Source: DATKMS01 sp041497995
Lineage (GTDB): Bacteria; Desulfobacterota; Binatia; HRBIN30
Direction of reading: 5' to 3'
NCBI GenBank assembly: GCA_041497995.1
Contig: JBGQHM010000434.1
Location: 1-5,563 of the forward strand
DNA: 5,563 bases
Shown here one piece after another: positions 1-5,396 of this stretch; position 1 is the first letter of the stretch; each line of letters begins with the position of its first letter. The notes under the pieces are model-generated. The model searched no databases, was not told where the DNA came from, and saw only the letters and a list, made by a program, of their open reading frames with translations. The translations under genes and the position numbers were made by a program.

Positions 1-1
1 C

Positions 2-661
2 ACCTATCAGGGGCAGCTGCAGCAGAGCGGCAGTGCCGCCACTGGCCCATGCGACTTTCAGTTCACGCTGTTCGACGCCGCCGGTAGCGGCTCGCCCCCA
101 ACGGGCGGCAACCAGATCGGCAACACCGCAGCGGCCGACAACGTCCAGGTATCCAACGGTCTGTTCACGCTGCCGCTGGACTTCGGCGCCGCCGCCTTCA
201 GCACGGGCAATGATCGCTGGTTACAAATCGCCGTGCGCTGCCCGGCCGGCAGCGGCTCATACCAGACCCTCGCGCCGCGGCAGCCGTTGACGCCGGCGCC
301 GTTTGCACTCTTCGCCAACACCGTCGCCGATGGATCCGTGAGCAGCACGAAGCTCGCGCCTGCTGCGGTCACGACATCGCAACTGGCGACCAACGCGGTC
401 ACCTCGGCGCAGATCGCGGACGGGACCATCACTGTGAACGACCTCGCCAACGGAGCGGTAAGCACGACGAAGATCGGGGATGGCCAGGTCACTGCAGCCA
501 AGATCGCTGCGCCACTCCGCCTCAGCAGCGCCATCGCCCAGAGCTCCTTCGGTGTCCTCGATGGTGTCTCGACAGGCCTCAATGGCGTCGGTGTGAGCGG
601 CACGGCCAACAACGGGAGCAACGCGTTCGGTGTGATTGGAGCGGCGAACGCCGGCTACGGC
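2..661 (+). repeat. Long direct repeat, copy 1 (head, stalk and first repeats)
   Basis: This block aligns to 2201-2860 at a constant offset of 2199 bases with no gap. By hand, the first 172 encoded residues differ from the second copy at about 12 positions, and long runs are identical in DNA (for example around 290-360). Similarity continues past 661 after a 60-bp length difference. The copies lie in two separate tandem genes, so this is a gene-level partial duplication. Confidence 0.9.
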
Positions 662-2068
662 GTGTTCGGCTCGAGCATCAGCGGGACCGGCGTGCTCGGC
701 CAACGCTTCGGCAATCCCGCAAGGGGGGCGATTAGCACTGGCGCCGGCGTGGTCGGCGAAAATGACAGCGGTGAAGGAGTGCGGGGCACCAGCCACAATG
801 GGGTTGGCGTGCTCGGTCAGGGTATGGGCGACGCCGGAGTCAAAGGCACGAGCGACGACGATGGAGTCTATGGCCTGTCGACAGGCAACTCAGATGCGGG
901 GGTACACGGCGCGGCTGACGCAGCGGGAGCCGCGGGCGTGCTGGGTGACAGTACCGCCGGATCTGGTGTGGTCGGTCACAGTGACAACGGCGTCGGGGTA
1001 AAAGGCTTGAGCGACGGTGGCGACGGGGTCTATGGAGAGTCCACGCTGCCCGGCGGGAACGGCGTGCACGGGGTTGCCGATGACGGCGACACTGCCCGCG
1101 GCGTCTTTGGCGAGAGTAGCCTGGGAGCTGGCGTGTTCGGCTCAAGTACCAACAACATTGGCGTCCTAGGATTGGGCGGCACCACCGGCCTGTTTGGGGT
1201 TCCAACTAAACCCCCCGGGACCAATACCCCCGCTGGGACCGGCGTGGCGGGGCTCTCGGCTAGGTTCGGGGAGATGGACAGCACCGACGCCGTTGGAGTG
1301 CGTGGCAACGCCTCGAGCGGCATCGGCGTACGCGGGGACAGCGTCACCGGCAGCGGCGTCTATGGGAAGAGCGAGGTCGTCAGCAGTTTCACTGTCGCCG
1401 GCGTGGTAGGGGAATGCACCGGCAACAACGGCATCGGCGTGCGCGGCGTCGCCAATACGGGGACCAACGCGTGGGGGACCTTCGGCGAGAGCGCGCATGG
1501 CGCAGGCGTCGTCGGCCAAAGCACCGATGGATCGCTCTTCCTCGGGCTGAATCCGTCGGTGAAGTTCCGCGTCACTGCCGCCGGCACCGTTTTCGCCGAT
1601 GGCAGTTACAACTGCGGGCTCAACAGCTCGTGTTTCAACAGCGGCATTGGGGCCGACCTGGCTGAGCGTATCGATACAACCGAGGCGGTGCACCCCGGCG
1701 ATCTCGTCGAGATCGATCCGCTACACGCTGATCACTATCGCCTGGCGGCCACCGCGTCTTCAACGCTCGTCGCCGGCGTGGTGTCGACGACACCCGGCAT
1801 GACGATGAACAACAACGACCTAGCTGACAACGACGCCGACGTCCGCACCGACACGCGGCCGTTGCTCGCGTTGGTCGGCAAGGTGCCGGTGAAGGCGACC
1901 GCCGAAGGCGGTGCGATCCGTCCGGGCGATCTGCTGGTGGCGTCGTCGACACCCGGGCATGCTATGAAAGCGGCCTCAAGTCCCGCAGTCGGCAGCGTCG
2001 TTGGCAAAGCGCTCGAGCCGCTCGATAGCGGGAGTGGTTCGATCAAGATGCTGGTGATGCTGCGCTAG
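2..2068 (+). CDS. Secreted YQGQL-head repeat protein, 5'-truncated by the window edge
   Basis: Function unknown; probably an exported, surface or extracellular fibre-like protein (inference). The frame is open from base 2, and the first visible residues (TYQGQLQQSG) align without gaps to residue 33 onward of the next gene. The true start with its signal peptide therefore lies about 32 codons upstream; the in-frame GTG at 233 falls inside the conserved head and is not the start. Visible residues 1-112 are the head, with Cys17 and Cys80 as a possible disulfide. Residues 113-172 are six 10-residue units of the 'VTSAQIADGT' type. Residues about 190-510 are a Gly/Val/Ser repeat domain with units such as GVGVRGDSVTGS. 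Then comes a linker 'FRVTAAGTVFADGSYN' and, from residue 552 (D-L-A-E), a C-terminal module with 'HPGDLVEID', 'LVAGVVSTTPG', 'LLALVGKVPVKA', 'IRPGDLLVASSTPGHAMKA' and 'VGKALEPLDSG'. That module recurs widely at the ends of tail-fibre-like bacterial proteins (from memory). The stop is TAG; 688 residues are visible. Reading frame is near certain, role is not. Confidence 0.93.
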   Translation, partial: TYQGQLQQSGSAATGPCDFQFTLFDAAGSGSPPTGGNQIGNTAAADNVQVSNGLFTLPLDFGAAAFSTGNDRWLQIAVRCPAGSGSYQTLAPRQPLTPAPFALFANTVADGSVSSTKLAPAAVTTSQLATNAVTSAQIADGTITVNDLANGAVSTTKIGDGQVTAAKIAAPLRLSSAIAQSSFGVLDGVSTGLNGVGVSGTANNGSNAFGVIGAANAGYGVFGSSISGTGVLGQRFGNPARGAISTGAGVVGENDSGEGVRGTSHNGVGVLGQGMGDAGVKGTSDDDGVYGLSTGNSDAGVHGAADAAGAAGVLGDSTAGSGVVGHSDNGVGVKGLSDGGDGVYGESTLPGGNGVHGVADDGDTARGVFGESSLGAGVFGSSTNNIGVLGLGGTTGLFGVPTKPPGTNTPAGTGVAGLSARFGEMDSTDAVGVRGNASSGIGVRGDSVTGSGVYGKSEVVSSFTVAGVVGECTGNNGIGVRGVANTGTNAWGTFGESAHGAGVVGQSTDGSLFLGLNPSVKFRVTAAGTVFADGSYNCGLNSSCFNSGIGADLAERIDTTEAVHPGDLVEIDPLHADHYRLAATASSTLVAGVVSTTPGMTMNNNDLADNDADVRTDTRPLLALVGKVPVKATAEGGAIRPGDLLVASSTPGHAMKAASSPAVGSVVGKALEPLDSGSGSIKMLVMLR
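338..517 (+). repeat. Six 30-nt coding units (10-residue stalk repeats) in gene 1
   Basis: Six consecutive in-frame 30-nt units begin at 338, 368, 398, 428, 458 and 488. They encode VSSTKLAPAA, VTTSQLATNA, VTSAQIADGT, ITVNDLANGA, VSTTKIGDGQ and VTAAKIAAPL. The pattern is [VI]-[ST]-x-x-x-[LI]-[AG]-x-x-x, so the DNA is degenerate and the repeat is clear only at protein level. Units of the 'VTSAKIADGT' kind are common in tail-fibre-like bacterial proteins directly after the YQG head. I infer a stalk connecting the head to the Gly-rich repeat domain. Confidence 0.85.
570..1530 (+). repeat. Gly/Val/Ser repeat domain of gene 1
   Basis: This coding stretch is built of degenerate units with core G-[VI]-x-G-x-[SA], spaced mostly 10 residues apart but with longer insertions. 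Examples are 'GVLGQRFGNPARG', 'GVVGENDSGE', 'GVRGTSHNG' and 'GVFGESSLGA'. Up to about 1200 it is largely colinear with gene 2; beyond that the two sequences become hard to align by eye. The alternation of small and beta-branched residues is consistent with a beta-solenoid or a trimeric beta fibre (inference). Confidence 0.75.
1655..2065 (+). other. C-terminal module A of gene 1 (DLAE...PGDLV type)
   Basis: Encodes visible residues 552-688, beginning D-L-A-E-R-I-D and ending I-K-M-L-V-M-L-R. Repeated 'PGDL' turns (HPGDLVEID, IRPGDLLVASS) and beta-strand-rich stretches suggest a compact beta-barrel domain. It has no counterpart in gene 2. A distant relation to the self-cleaving intramolecular chaperone tips of phage appendages (Peptidase_G2-like, which also carry a 'YAE ... 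G.VSxxP' pattern) is possible but unproven here. Confidence 0.6.
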
Positions 2069-2094
2069 TCTGATCGTGCGCTAAGCGAACGACG

Positions 2095-2100
2095 AAGGAG
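2095..2100 (+). promoter_or_regulatory. Ribosome-binding site of gene 2
   Basis: AAGGAG lies 4 bases before the ATG at 2105. It supports that start, which also begins a convincing signal peptide. Confidence 0.85.
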
Positions 2101-2104
2101 ACCC

Positions 2105-4504
2105 ATGAAGCGATTACCGACCAGAGAGAACGTTATCGTGTTGGCTCTGCTCACCCTCTGCAGCGTGCCGCGGGGCGCCGCGGCGCTCACCACGACGTTT
2201 ACCTATCAAGGGCAGCTGCAGCAGAGCGGCAGCGCGGCCATTGGCCCGTGTGATCTGCAATTCTTGCTGTTCGACGCCGCCGGCAGCGGCGCACCGCCGA
2301 CGGGCGGCAACCAGATCGGCAACACAGCAGCGGCGGACAACGTCCAGATATCCAACGGTCTGTTCACGCTCCCGCTGGACTTCGGCGCCGACGCCTTCAG
2401 TACGGGCAATGATCGCTGGCTGCAAATCGCCGTGCGCTGTCCGGCCGGGAGCGGCTCGTACCAGACCCTCGCGCCGCGGCAGCCGTTGACCCCGGCGCCG
2501 TTTGCACTCTTCGCCAGTACCGTCGCCGATGGATCCGTGAGCAGCACGAAGCTCGCGCTGGGAGCGGTCACGACATCGCAGCTGGCGACCAACGCGGTCA
2601 CCTCGGCGCAGATCGCGGACGGGACAATCACCATGAACGACCTCGCTAACGGTGCGGTGAGCACGACGAAGATCGGCGATGGCCAGGTCACCGCCGCCAA
2701 GCTCGTCGCGCCGCTCAGTCTCACGAGCACGGTAGCGCATAGCTTCGTCGGCGCGTTCGACGGCATCTCAACCGGTCTCAATAGCGTCGGCGTGAGCGGC
2801 ACCGCCAACAACGGGAGCAACGCGTACGGCCTGTATGGGCTGGCGAACGCCGGCTACGGCGTGGTCGGCTCGACCACGAGCGGAACTGGCGTGGCCGGCG
2901 CGAGTGCGAGCGGAACCGGCGTGGTCGGCTCGAGTACCAGCGGCACCGGCGTGCTCGGCCAAAACCTCGGCAATCCCGCAAGGGGGATTGGTAGTCCTGG
3001 CGCCGGCGTGGTCGGCGAAAGTGCCAGCGGCGAAGGAGTGCGGGGCACGAGCAGCAATGGGGCTGGCGTGCTCGGGCGGGGTATGAACGACGCCGGTGTC
3101 AGAGGGACCAGCGACGGGGACGGTGTGGTTGGAGAGGCGACCGGGTCCGGAGGCGCGGGAGTACGCGGGCAGTCCGGCCAAGGCCAGTTTGCGGTAGGCG
3201 TGCTGGGTGACAGTTCCGACGGATCTGGTGTGATGGGTACCAGTAATAGCGGCGTCGGGGTAGCAGGCTTGAGCGGCGGTGGCGACGGAGTCAATGGGGA
3301 GTCCACGCTGTCCAACGGGTACGGCGTGCACGGGGTGGCCAATACAGGCGACATTGCCCGCGGCGTCTTTGGCGAGAGTGCCGGTGGAGCGGGGGTGTAC
3401 GGTAGGAGTACGAGCAATGCTGGTGTTGTGGCCCTTGGCGGCCTTTTCGGCCTGTATGGCGTCGCAACCACATCCGATGGCTCCGGTGCGTTGGGAGTCA
3501 CCAATGTCTTAGGAGGCGACAGCTCCACTGCCATCGGGGTGCATGGCGCCGCCAAGAACGGCGTCGGCGTGCGCGGCGAGAGTACATCAGGCGTCGGCAT
3601 GAGCGGTGAGAGTACATCAAACGTCGGCGTACGCGGTGAGAGCACATCGGCCTCCGGCGTGTTCGGCACCAGCACCAACTTCATTGGCGTGTACGGCAAG
3701 AGCACGAAATTCGAGGGCGTGCACGGCGAGGCCGCCGATGTGAACCACGGCGGCGTCGTTGGGGTCCATACCGGCAGCGGAATTGCCGTCTTCGGGACGA
3801 GCAATGGTGTCGGCGTGCAGGGCAGCAGTACCACAGGCAACGGTGTCATCGGCACCACCGCCGCCGCCTTCGCCGGCGGCATTGGCGATGGCGTGCGCGG
3901 CGAGAGCACGGGGCTCAATGGTAACGGCGTTCATGGCATCGCCAACTCGGGCGCCGGCGCATACGGGGTTTACGGCGAAAGCAGCAGCGGTTACGCGGGT
4001 TACTTCTCAGGCAAGGTGCAGGTGACCGGCGCGCTCATCTCCGGTGTGAAGGACTTCAAGATCGATCACCCGCTGGATCCAGCGAACAAGTACCTCATAC
4101 ATGCCGCCGTCGAGAGCCCCGACATGAAGAACATCTACGACGGTATCGCGGTCCTCGACGAAGCGGGTGAGGCCGTCGTCGAGCTACCCGTGTGGTTCGA
4201 GGCGCTCAATCGTGACTTCCGCTACCAGTTGACCTGCATCGGCGGTGTTGCACCTGTCTACATTGCGGAGGAGGTGAGCGACCAGCACTTCCGCATCGCC
4301 GGCGGGACGCACGGACTAAAGGTCTCGTGGCAAGTCACCGGCATTCGCAAGGATGCGTTCGCCAACGCTCATCCCCTCGAAGTGGAGCTGGACAAGCCCG
4401 CCGAAGAGCGTGGGAGGTACCTCTATCCTGTGGAGGCGGGGATGCCGGCCTCTCTGTCGATTGATCACGCCAAGCAGGCTGTCGCCCAAGCGCAGGTGCA
4501 GTAG
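2105..4504 (+). CDS. Secreted YQGQL-head repeat protein with KIDHPLDP-type C-terminal module
   Basis: Complete 799-residue paralogue of the upstream gene, 36 bp after its stop and probably co-transcribed with it. Function is unknown; export is well supported, while a fibre or surface role is inference. Residues 1-27 form a signal peptide (M-K-R start, hydrophobic VIVLALLTLCSV, likely cut after A-A-A at 27). Head residues 32-144 contain FTYQGQL, Cys49/Cys112 as a possible disulfide, and 'RQPLTPAPFALFA'. Residues 145-204 are six 10-residue stalk units. Residues about 228-628 are the Gly/Val/Ser repeat domain, including a clean tandem at 486-545. Residues 629-640 (GYAGYFSGKVQV) lead into a C-terminal domain with 'FKIDHPLDPANKYL', 'VESPDMKNIYDG', 'AVVELPVWFEALNRDFRYQL', 'YIAEEVSDQHFRIAGG' and 'LKVSWQVTGIRKDAFA'. 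From memory this is a widespread but uncharacterised C-terminal domain. It replaces the module found in gene 1. The start is set by the AAGGAG site and signal peptide. Confidence 0.96.
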   Translation: MKRLPTRENVIVLALLTLCSVPRGAAALTTTFTYQGQLQQSGSAAIGPCDLQFLLFDAAGSGAPPTGGNQIGNTAAADNVQISNGLFTLPLDFGADAFSTGNDRWLQIAVRCPAGSGSYQTLAPRQPLTPAPFALFASTVADGSVSSTKLALGAVTTSQLATNAVTSAQIADGTITMNDLANGAVSTTKIGDGQVTAAKLVAPLSLTSTVAHSFVGAFDGISTGLNSVGVSGTANNGSNAYGLYGLANAGYGVVGSTTSGTGVAGASASGTGVVGSSTSGTGVLGQNLGNPARGIGSPGAGVVGESASGEGVRGTSSNGAGVLGRGMNDAGVRGTSDGDGVVGEATGSGGAGVRGQSGQGQFAVGVLGDSSDGSGVMGTSNSGVGVAGLSGGGDGVNGESTLSNGYGVHGVANTGDIARGVFGESAGGAGVYGRSTSNAGVVALGGLFGLYGVATTSDGSGALGVTNVLGGDSSTAIGVHGAAKNGVGVRGESTSGVGMSGESTSNVGVRGESTSASGVFGTSTNFIGVYGKSTKFEGVHGEAADVNHGGVVGVHTGSGIAVFGTSNGVGVQGSSTTGNGVIGTTAAAFAGGIGDGVRGESTGLNGNGVHGIANSGAGAYGVYGESSSGYAGYFSGKVQVTGALISGVKDFKIDHPLDPANKYLIHAAVESPDMKNIYDGIAVLDEAGEAVVELPVWFEALNRDFRYQLTCIGGVAPVYIAEEVSDQHFRIAGGTHGLKVSWQVTGIRKDAFANAHPLEVELDKPAEERGRYLYPVEAGMPASLSIDHAKQAVAQAQVQ
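2201..2860 (+). repeat. Long direct repeat, copy 2
   Basis: This is the partner of 2-661, gapless at offset 2199. After 2860 the offset changes to 2259 because copy 2 carries 60 extra bases. It stays at 2259 through about 3000 and is 2262 near 3283, so the two repeat domains remain colinear with only small in-frame indels before diverging near 3470. Confidence 0.9.
2537..2716 (+). repeat. Six 30-nt coding units (10-residue stalk repeats) in gene 2
   Basis: Equivalent of 338-517. It encodes VSSTKLALGA, VTTSQLATNA, VTSAQIADGT, ITMNDLANGA, VSTTKIGDGQ and VTAAKLVAPL. Unit number and order are unchanged between the paralogues, unlike the Gly-rich repeats downstream. Confidence 0.85.
2861..2950 (+). 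repeat. Three tandem 30-bp units, expanded relative to gene 1
   Basis: In-frame units at 2861-2890, 2891-2920 and 2921-2950 encode GVVGSTTSGT-type decapeptides (VVGSTTSGTG, VAGASASGTG, VVGSSTSGTG). The aligned site in gene 1 (662-691) has a single unit, and the flanks match on both sides, giving a net difference of exactly 60 bp. This is direct evidence of copy-number change by whole units. Confidence 0.85.
3560..3739 (+). repeat. Six-unit 30-bp tandem repeat in gene 2
   Basis: Units encode GVGVRGESTS, GVGMSGESTS, NVGVRGESTS, ASGVFGTSTN, FIGVYGKSTK and FEGVHGEAAD (residues 486-545). The first three (3560-3649) are very similar in DNA: GAGAGTACATCA recurs at 3578 and 3608, with a variant at 3638. 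The last three are diverged. This is the most regular part of the repeat domain and has no matching array in gene 1. Confidence 0.85.
4013..4501 (+). other. C-terminal module B of gene 2 (KIDHPLDP type)
   Basis: Encodes residues 637-799. Unlike the repeats it is rich in charged and aromatic residues and looks globular. Conserved-looking stretches are KIDHPLDPANKYL, VESPDMKNIYDG, EALNRDFRYQL and KVSWQVTGIR. The last roughly 20 residues, after 'YLYPVEAG', look like a tail rather than part of the fold. From memory it recurs at the ends of repeat proteins in many phyla; no activity is known to me. Confidence 0.65.
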
Positions 4505-4637
4505 GCGGCGGGTTGCAATTGAAGGCGAAAGGCACGAGAGTCGCCGCGCACTAACCACAACGAACGGGCGAAACGATGACGTCGATCTTCCGACTGTTCG
4601 CAACAACGCATATCGGTCTCCCCGATCCGCACGGCAC
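4505..4637 (+). other. Intergenic gap between genes 2 and 3
   Basis: 133 bp. I found no GC-rich hairpin followed by a T-run, no clear -10/-35 pair and no Shine-Dalgarno sequence just before the ATG at 4638. The gene 3 frame is open across the whole gap but contains no ATG, GTG or TTG until 4638. Confidence 0.5.
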
Positions 4638-5294
4638 ATGAAGCGCCGCGCACACCTATCTCGTAGTAGCGTGCTGGTGTTCGTCGTGCTGGCTCTCGGC
4701 GCTCCTGCGCTCGCGCAGACAGGTGGTGCATACGATTTGCACTGGAACACAATCGACGGCGGCGGCAGCACGAACGCTGCAGGTGGAACGTACGAGTTGA
4801 GCGCCACGAGCGGCCAGCCCGATGCGGGCACACTCAGCGGCGGGAGTTACGTGTTGAGTGGCGGTTTCTGGTCCTTCGCACTGCCGGGTGCGCCGCCGAC
4901 GGCGACGAAGACGCTGACTCCCATGAAAACGTCGACGCCGACCGCGTCAGCTTCACCGGCACCGACATCGTCGGCGAGTGCGACGCCAACGCAAACCGGT
5001 GGCGTACCGCCGACCACGCACACCGCGACGCCGACGCTACGGCCGACCCCAAGCGGAACGGTTGCGACCGAAACTGCCACGCCTTCCGCAACGCCAACAC
5101 CGCTCCCCACCTGTGTCGGTGACTGCGGCGGCGATGGGGTGGTCACCGTCAACGAGCTGCTGGTGATGGTCAACATCGCCTTGGACAATGCACCGGTCTC
5201 CACCTGTGAGGCCGGCGATAAGAATCAGAACGGTGAGATCACCGTCGATGAAATTCTGTCGGCGGTGAACAACGCGCTCACCGGTTGCGGGTAA
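4638..5294 (+). CDS. Secreted protein with Thr/Pro-rich linker and dockerin-like C-terminus
   Basis: 218 residues; specific function unknown. Residues 1-26 are a typical signal peptide (M-K-R-R, then VLVFVVLALGAPALA, cut before Gln27). Residues 31-80 form a compact module, 'YDLHWNTIDGGG ... YELSATSGQPDAGTLSGGSYVLSGGFW', seen from memory in many secreted proteins of environmental bacteria. Residues 85-157 are a flexible Thr/Pro/Ser/Ala linker. Residues 159-217 are a dockerin-like pair of calcium loops. Loop 1 runs D162-C-G-G-D166-G-V-V-T-V-N-E173, where position 3 is Gly instead of Asn/Asp. Loop 2 runs D194-K-N196-Q-N198-G-E-I-T-V-D-E205. Each loop is followed by a helix (LLVMVNIAL, ILSAVNNAL), and Cys159, 163, 190 and 217 could form disulfides. 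In cellulosomes dockerins bind cohesins; in non-cellulosomal bacteria the partner is usually unknown. The frame stays open upstream into gene 2, but only this ATG gives a signal peptide. No Shine-Dalgarno sequence is visible. Confidence 0.92.
   Translation: MKRRAHLSRSSVLVFVVLALGAPALAQTGGAYDLHWNTIDGGGSTNAAGGTYELSATSGQPDAGTLSGGSYVLSGGFWSFALPGAPPTATKTLTPMKTSTPTASASPAPTSSASATPTQTGGVPPTTHTATPTLRPTPSGTVATETATPSATPTPLPTCVGDCGGDGVVTVNELLVMVNIALDNAPVSTCEAGDKNQNGEITVDEILSAVNNALTGCG
5112..5288 (+). other. Dockerin-like calcium-loop domain of gene 3
   Basis: Encodes Cys159 to Cys217 with two EF-hand-like loops and two helices, bracketed by cysteines. Loop 2 retains the liganding pattern D-x-N-x-N-G-x-I-x-x-x-E; loop 1 has lost the position 3 ligand. 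Assignment to the dockerin type I family is by pattern only. Confidence 0.75.
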
Positions 5295-5396
5295 CACGAG
5301 TGTCGGCGTCGTCGGGGCCGTAGCGCCTGTTGTAGCCTCTACTCACGCCTGACAGGTCTGGTAGGTGACGAACCTCGCCAGAAAAGGAGGGCTCCG
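5295..5396 (+). other. Intergenic gap between genes 3 and 4
   Basis: 102 bp. It holds only short, unconvincing inverted repeats (for example CCTG-A-CAGG at 5348-5356) with no T-run, so I do not call a terminator. Any promoter for gene 4 is not recognisable by eye. The gene 4 ribosome-binding site is at its 3' end. Confidence 0.5.
5385..5390 (+). promoter_or_regulatory. Strong ribosome-binding site of gene 4
   Basis: AGGAGG, a consensus Shine-Dalgarno sequence, lies 6 bases before the ATG at 5397. It fixes the start of the partial gene and suggests efficient translation. Confidence 0.9.

Noticed and set aside
58..621. Minus-strand open frame opposite the head of gene 1, with a similar one at 2206-2820 opposite gene 2.
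   Set aside because: The two antisense frames resemble each other only because the sense strands are duplicated. The sense frame has the recognised head domain and stalk repeats.
233..2068. GTG at 233 as the start of gene 1.
   Set aside because: The frame is open to the window edge, and the upstream codons encode the same conserved head as residues 33-109 of gene 2. The GTG is an internal valine.
2061..2083. TGCGCTA repeated at 2061 and 2077 between genes 1 and 2.
   Set aside because: It is seven bases only, and one copy overlaps the stop codon of gene 1. No reason to see it as a site.
2105..2188. Cys19 of gene 2 as a lipoprotein cleavage site.
   Set aside because: The preceding residues (L-T-L) do not fit a lipobox, and a good signal peptidase I site (A-A-A) follows at 25-27. 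Gene 4 has no Cys in the corresponding place.
3560..3739. 30-bp periodic repeats as a possible CRISPR array.
   Set aside because: The units are contiguous with no spacers, vary in sequence, and keep the codon frame of gene 2 throughout.
2854..3918. A 354-codon open frame on the minus strand, rich in Pro and Thr (repeating TP units).
   Set aside because: It is the mirror of the Gly/Val/Ser repeat tract of gene 2: antisense of GGC/GTC-type codons gives Pro/Thr-rich frames without stops. It has no signal peptide and no ribosome site was seen, and it lies wholly inside a convincing gene.
2789..3988. Collagen-like Gly-X-Y tract.
   Set aside because: Gly does not recur every third residue and proline is scarce. 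The period is about 10 residues with a G-V-x-G-x-S core.
4353..4637. An upstream in-frame extension of gene 3 overlapping the end of gene 2.
   Set aside because: It would put about 95 basic, low-complexity residues before a perfect signal peptide, and it overlaps the conserved C-terminal module of gene 2. ATG 4638 is the sensible start.
5324..5356. Short inverted and direct repeats (CGCCTG twice, CCTGACAGG) as a terminator or operator.
   Set aside because: The stems are only 4 bp, there is no T-run, and such matches are expected by chance in GC-rich DNA.
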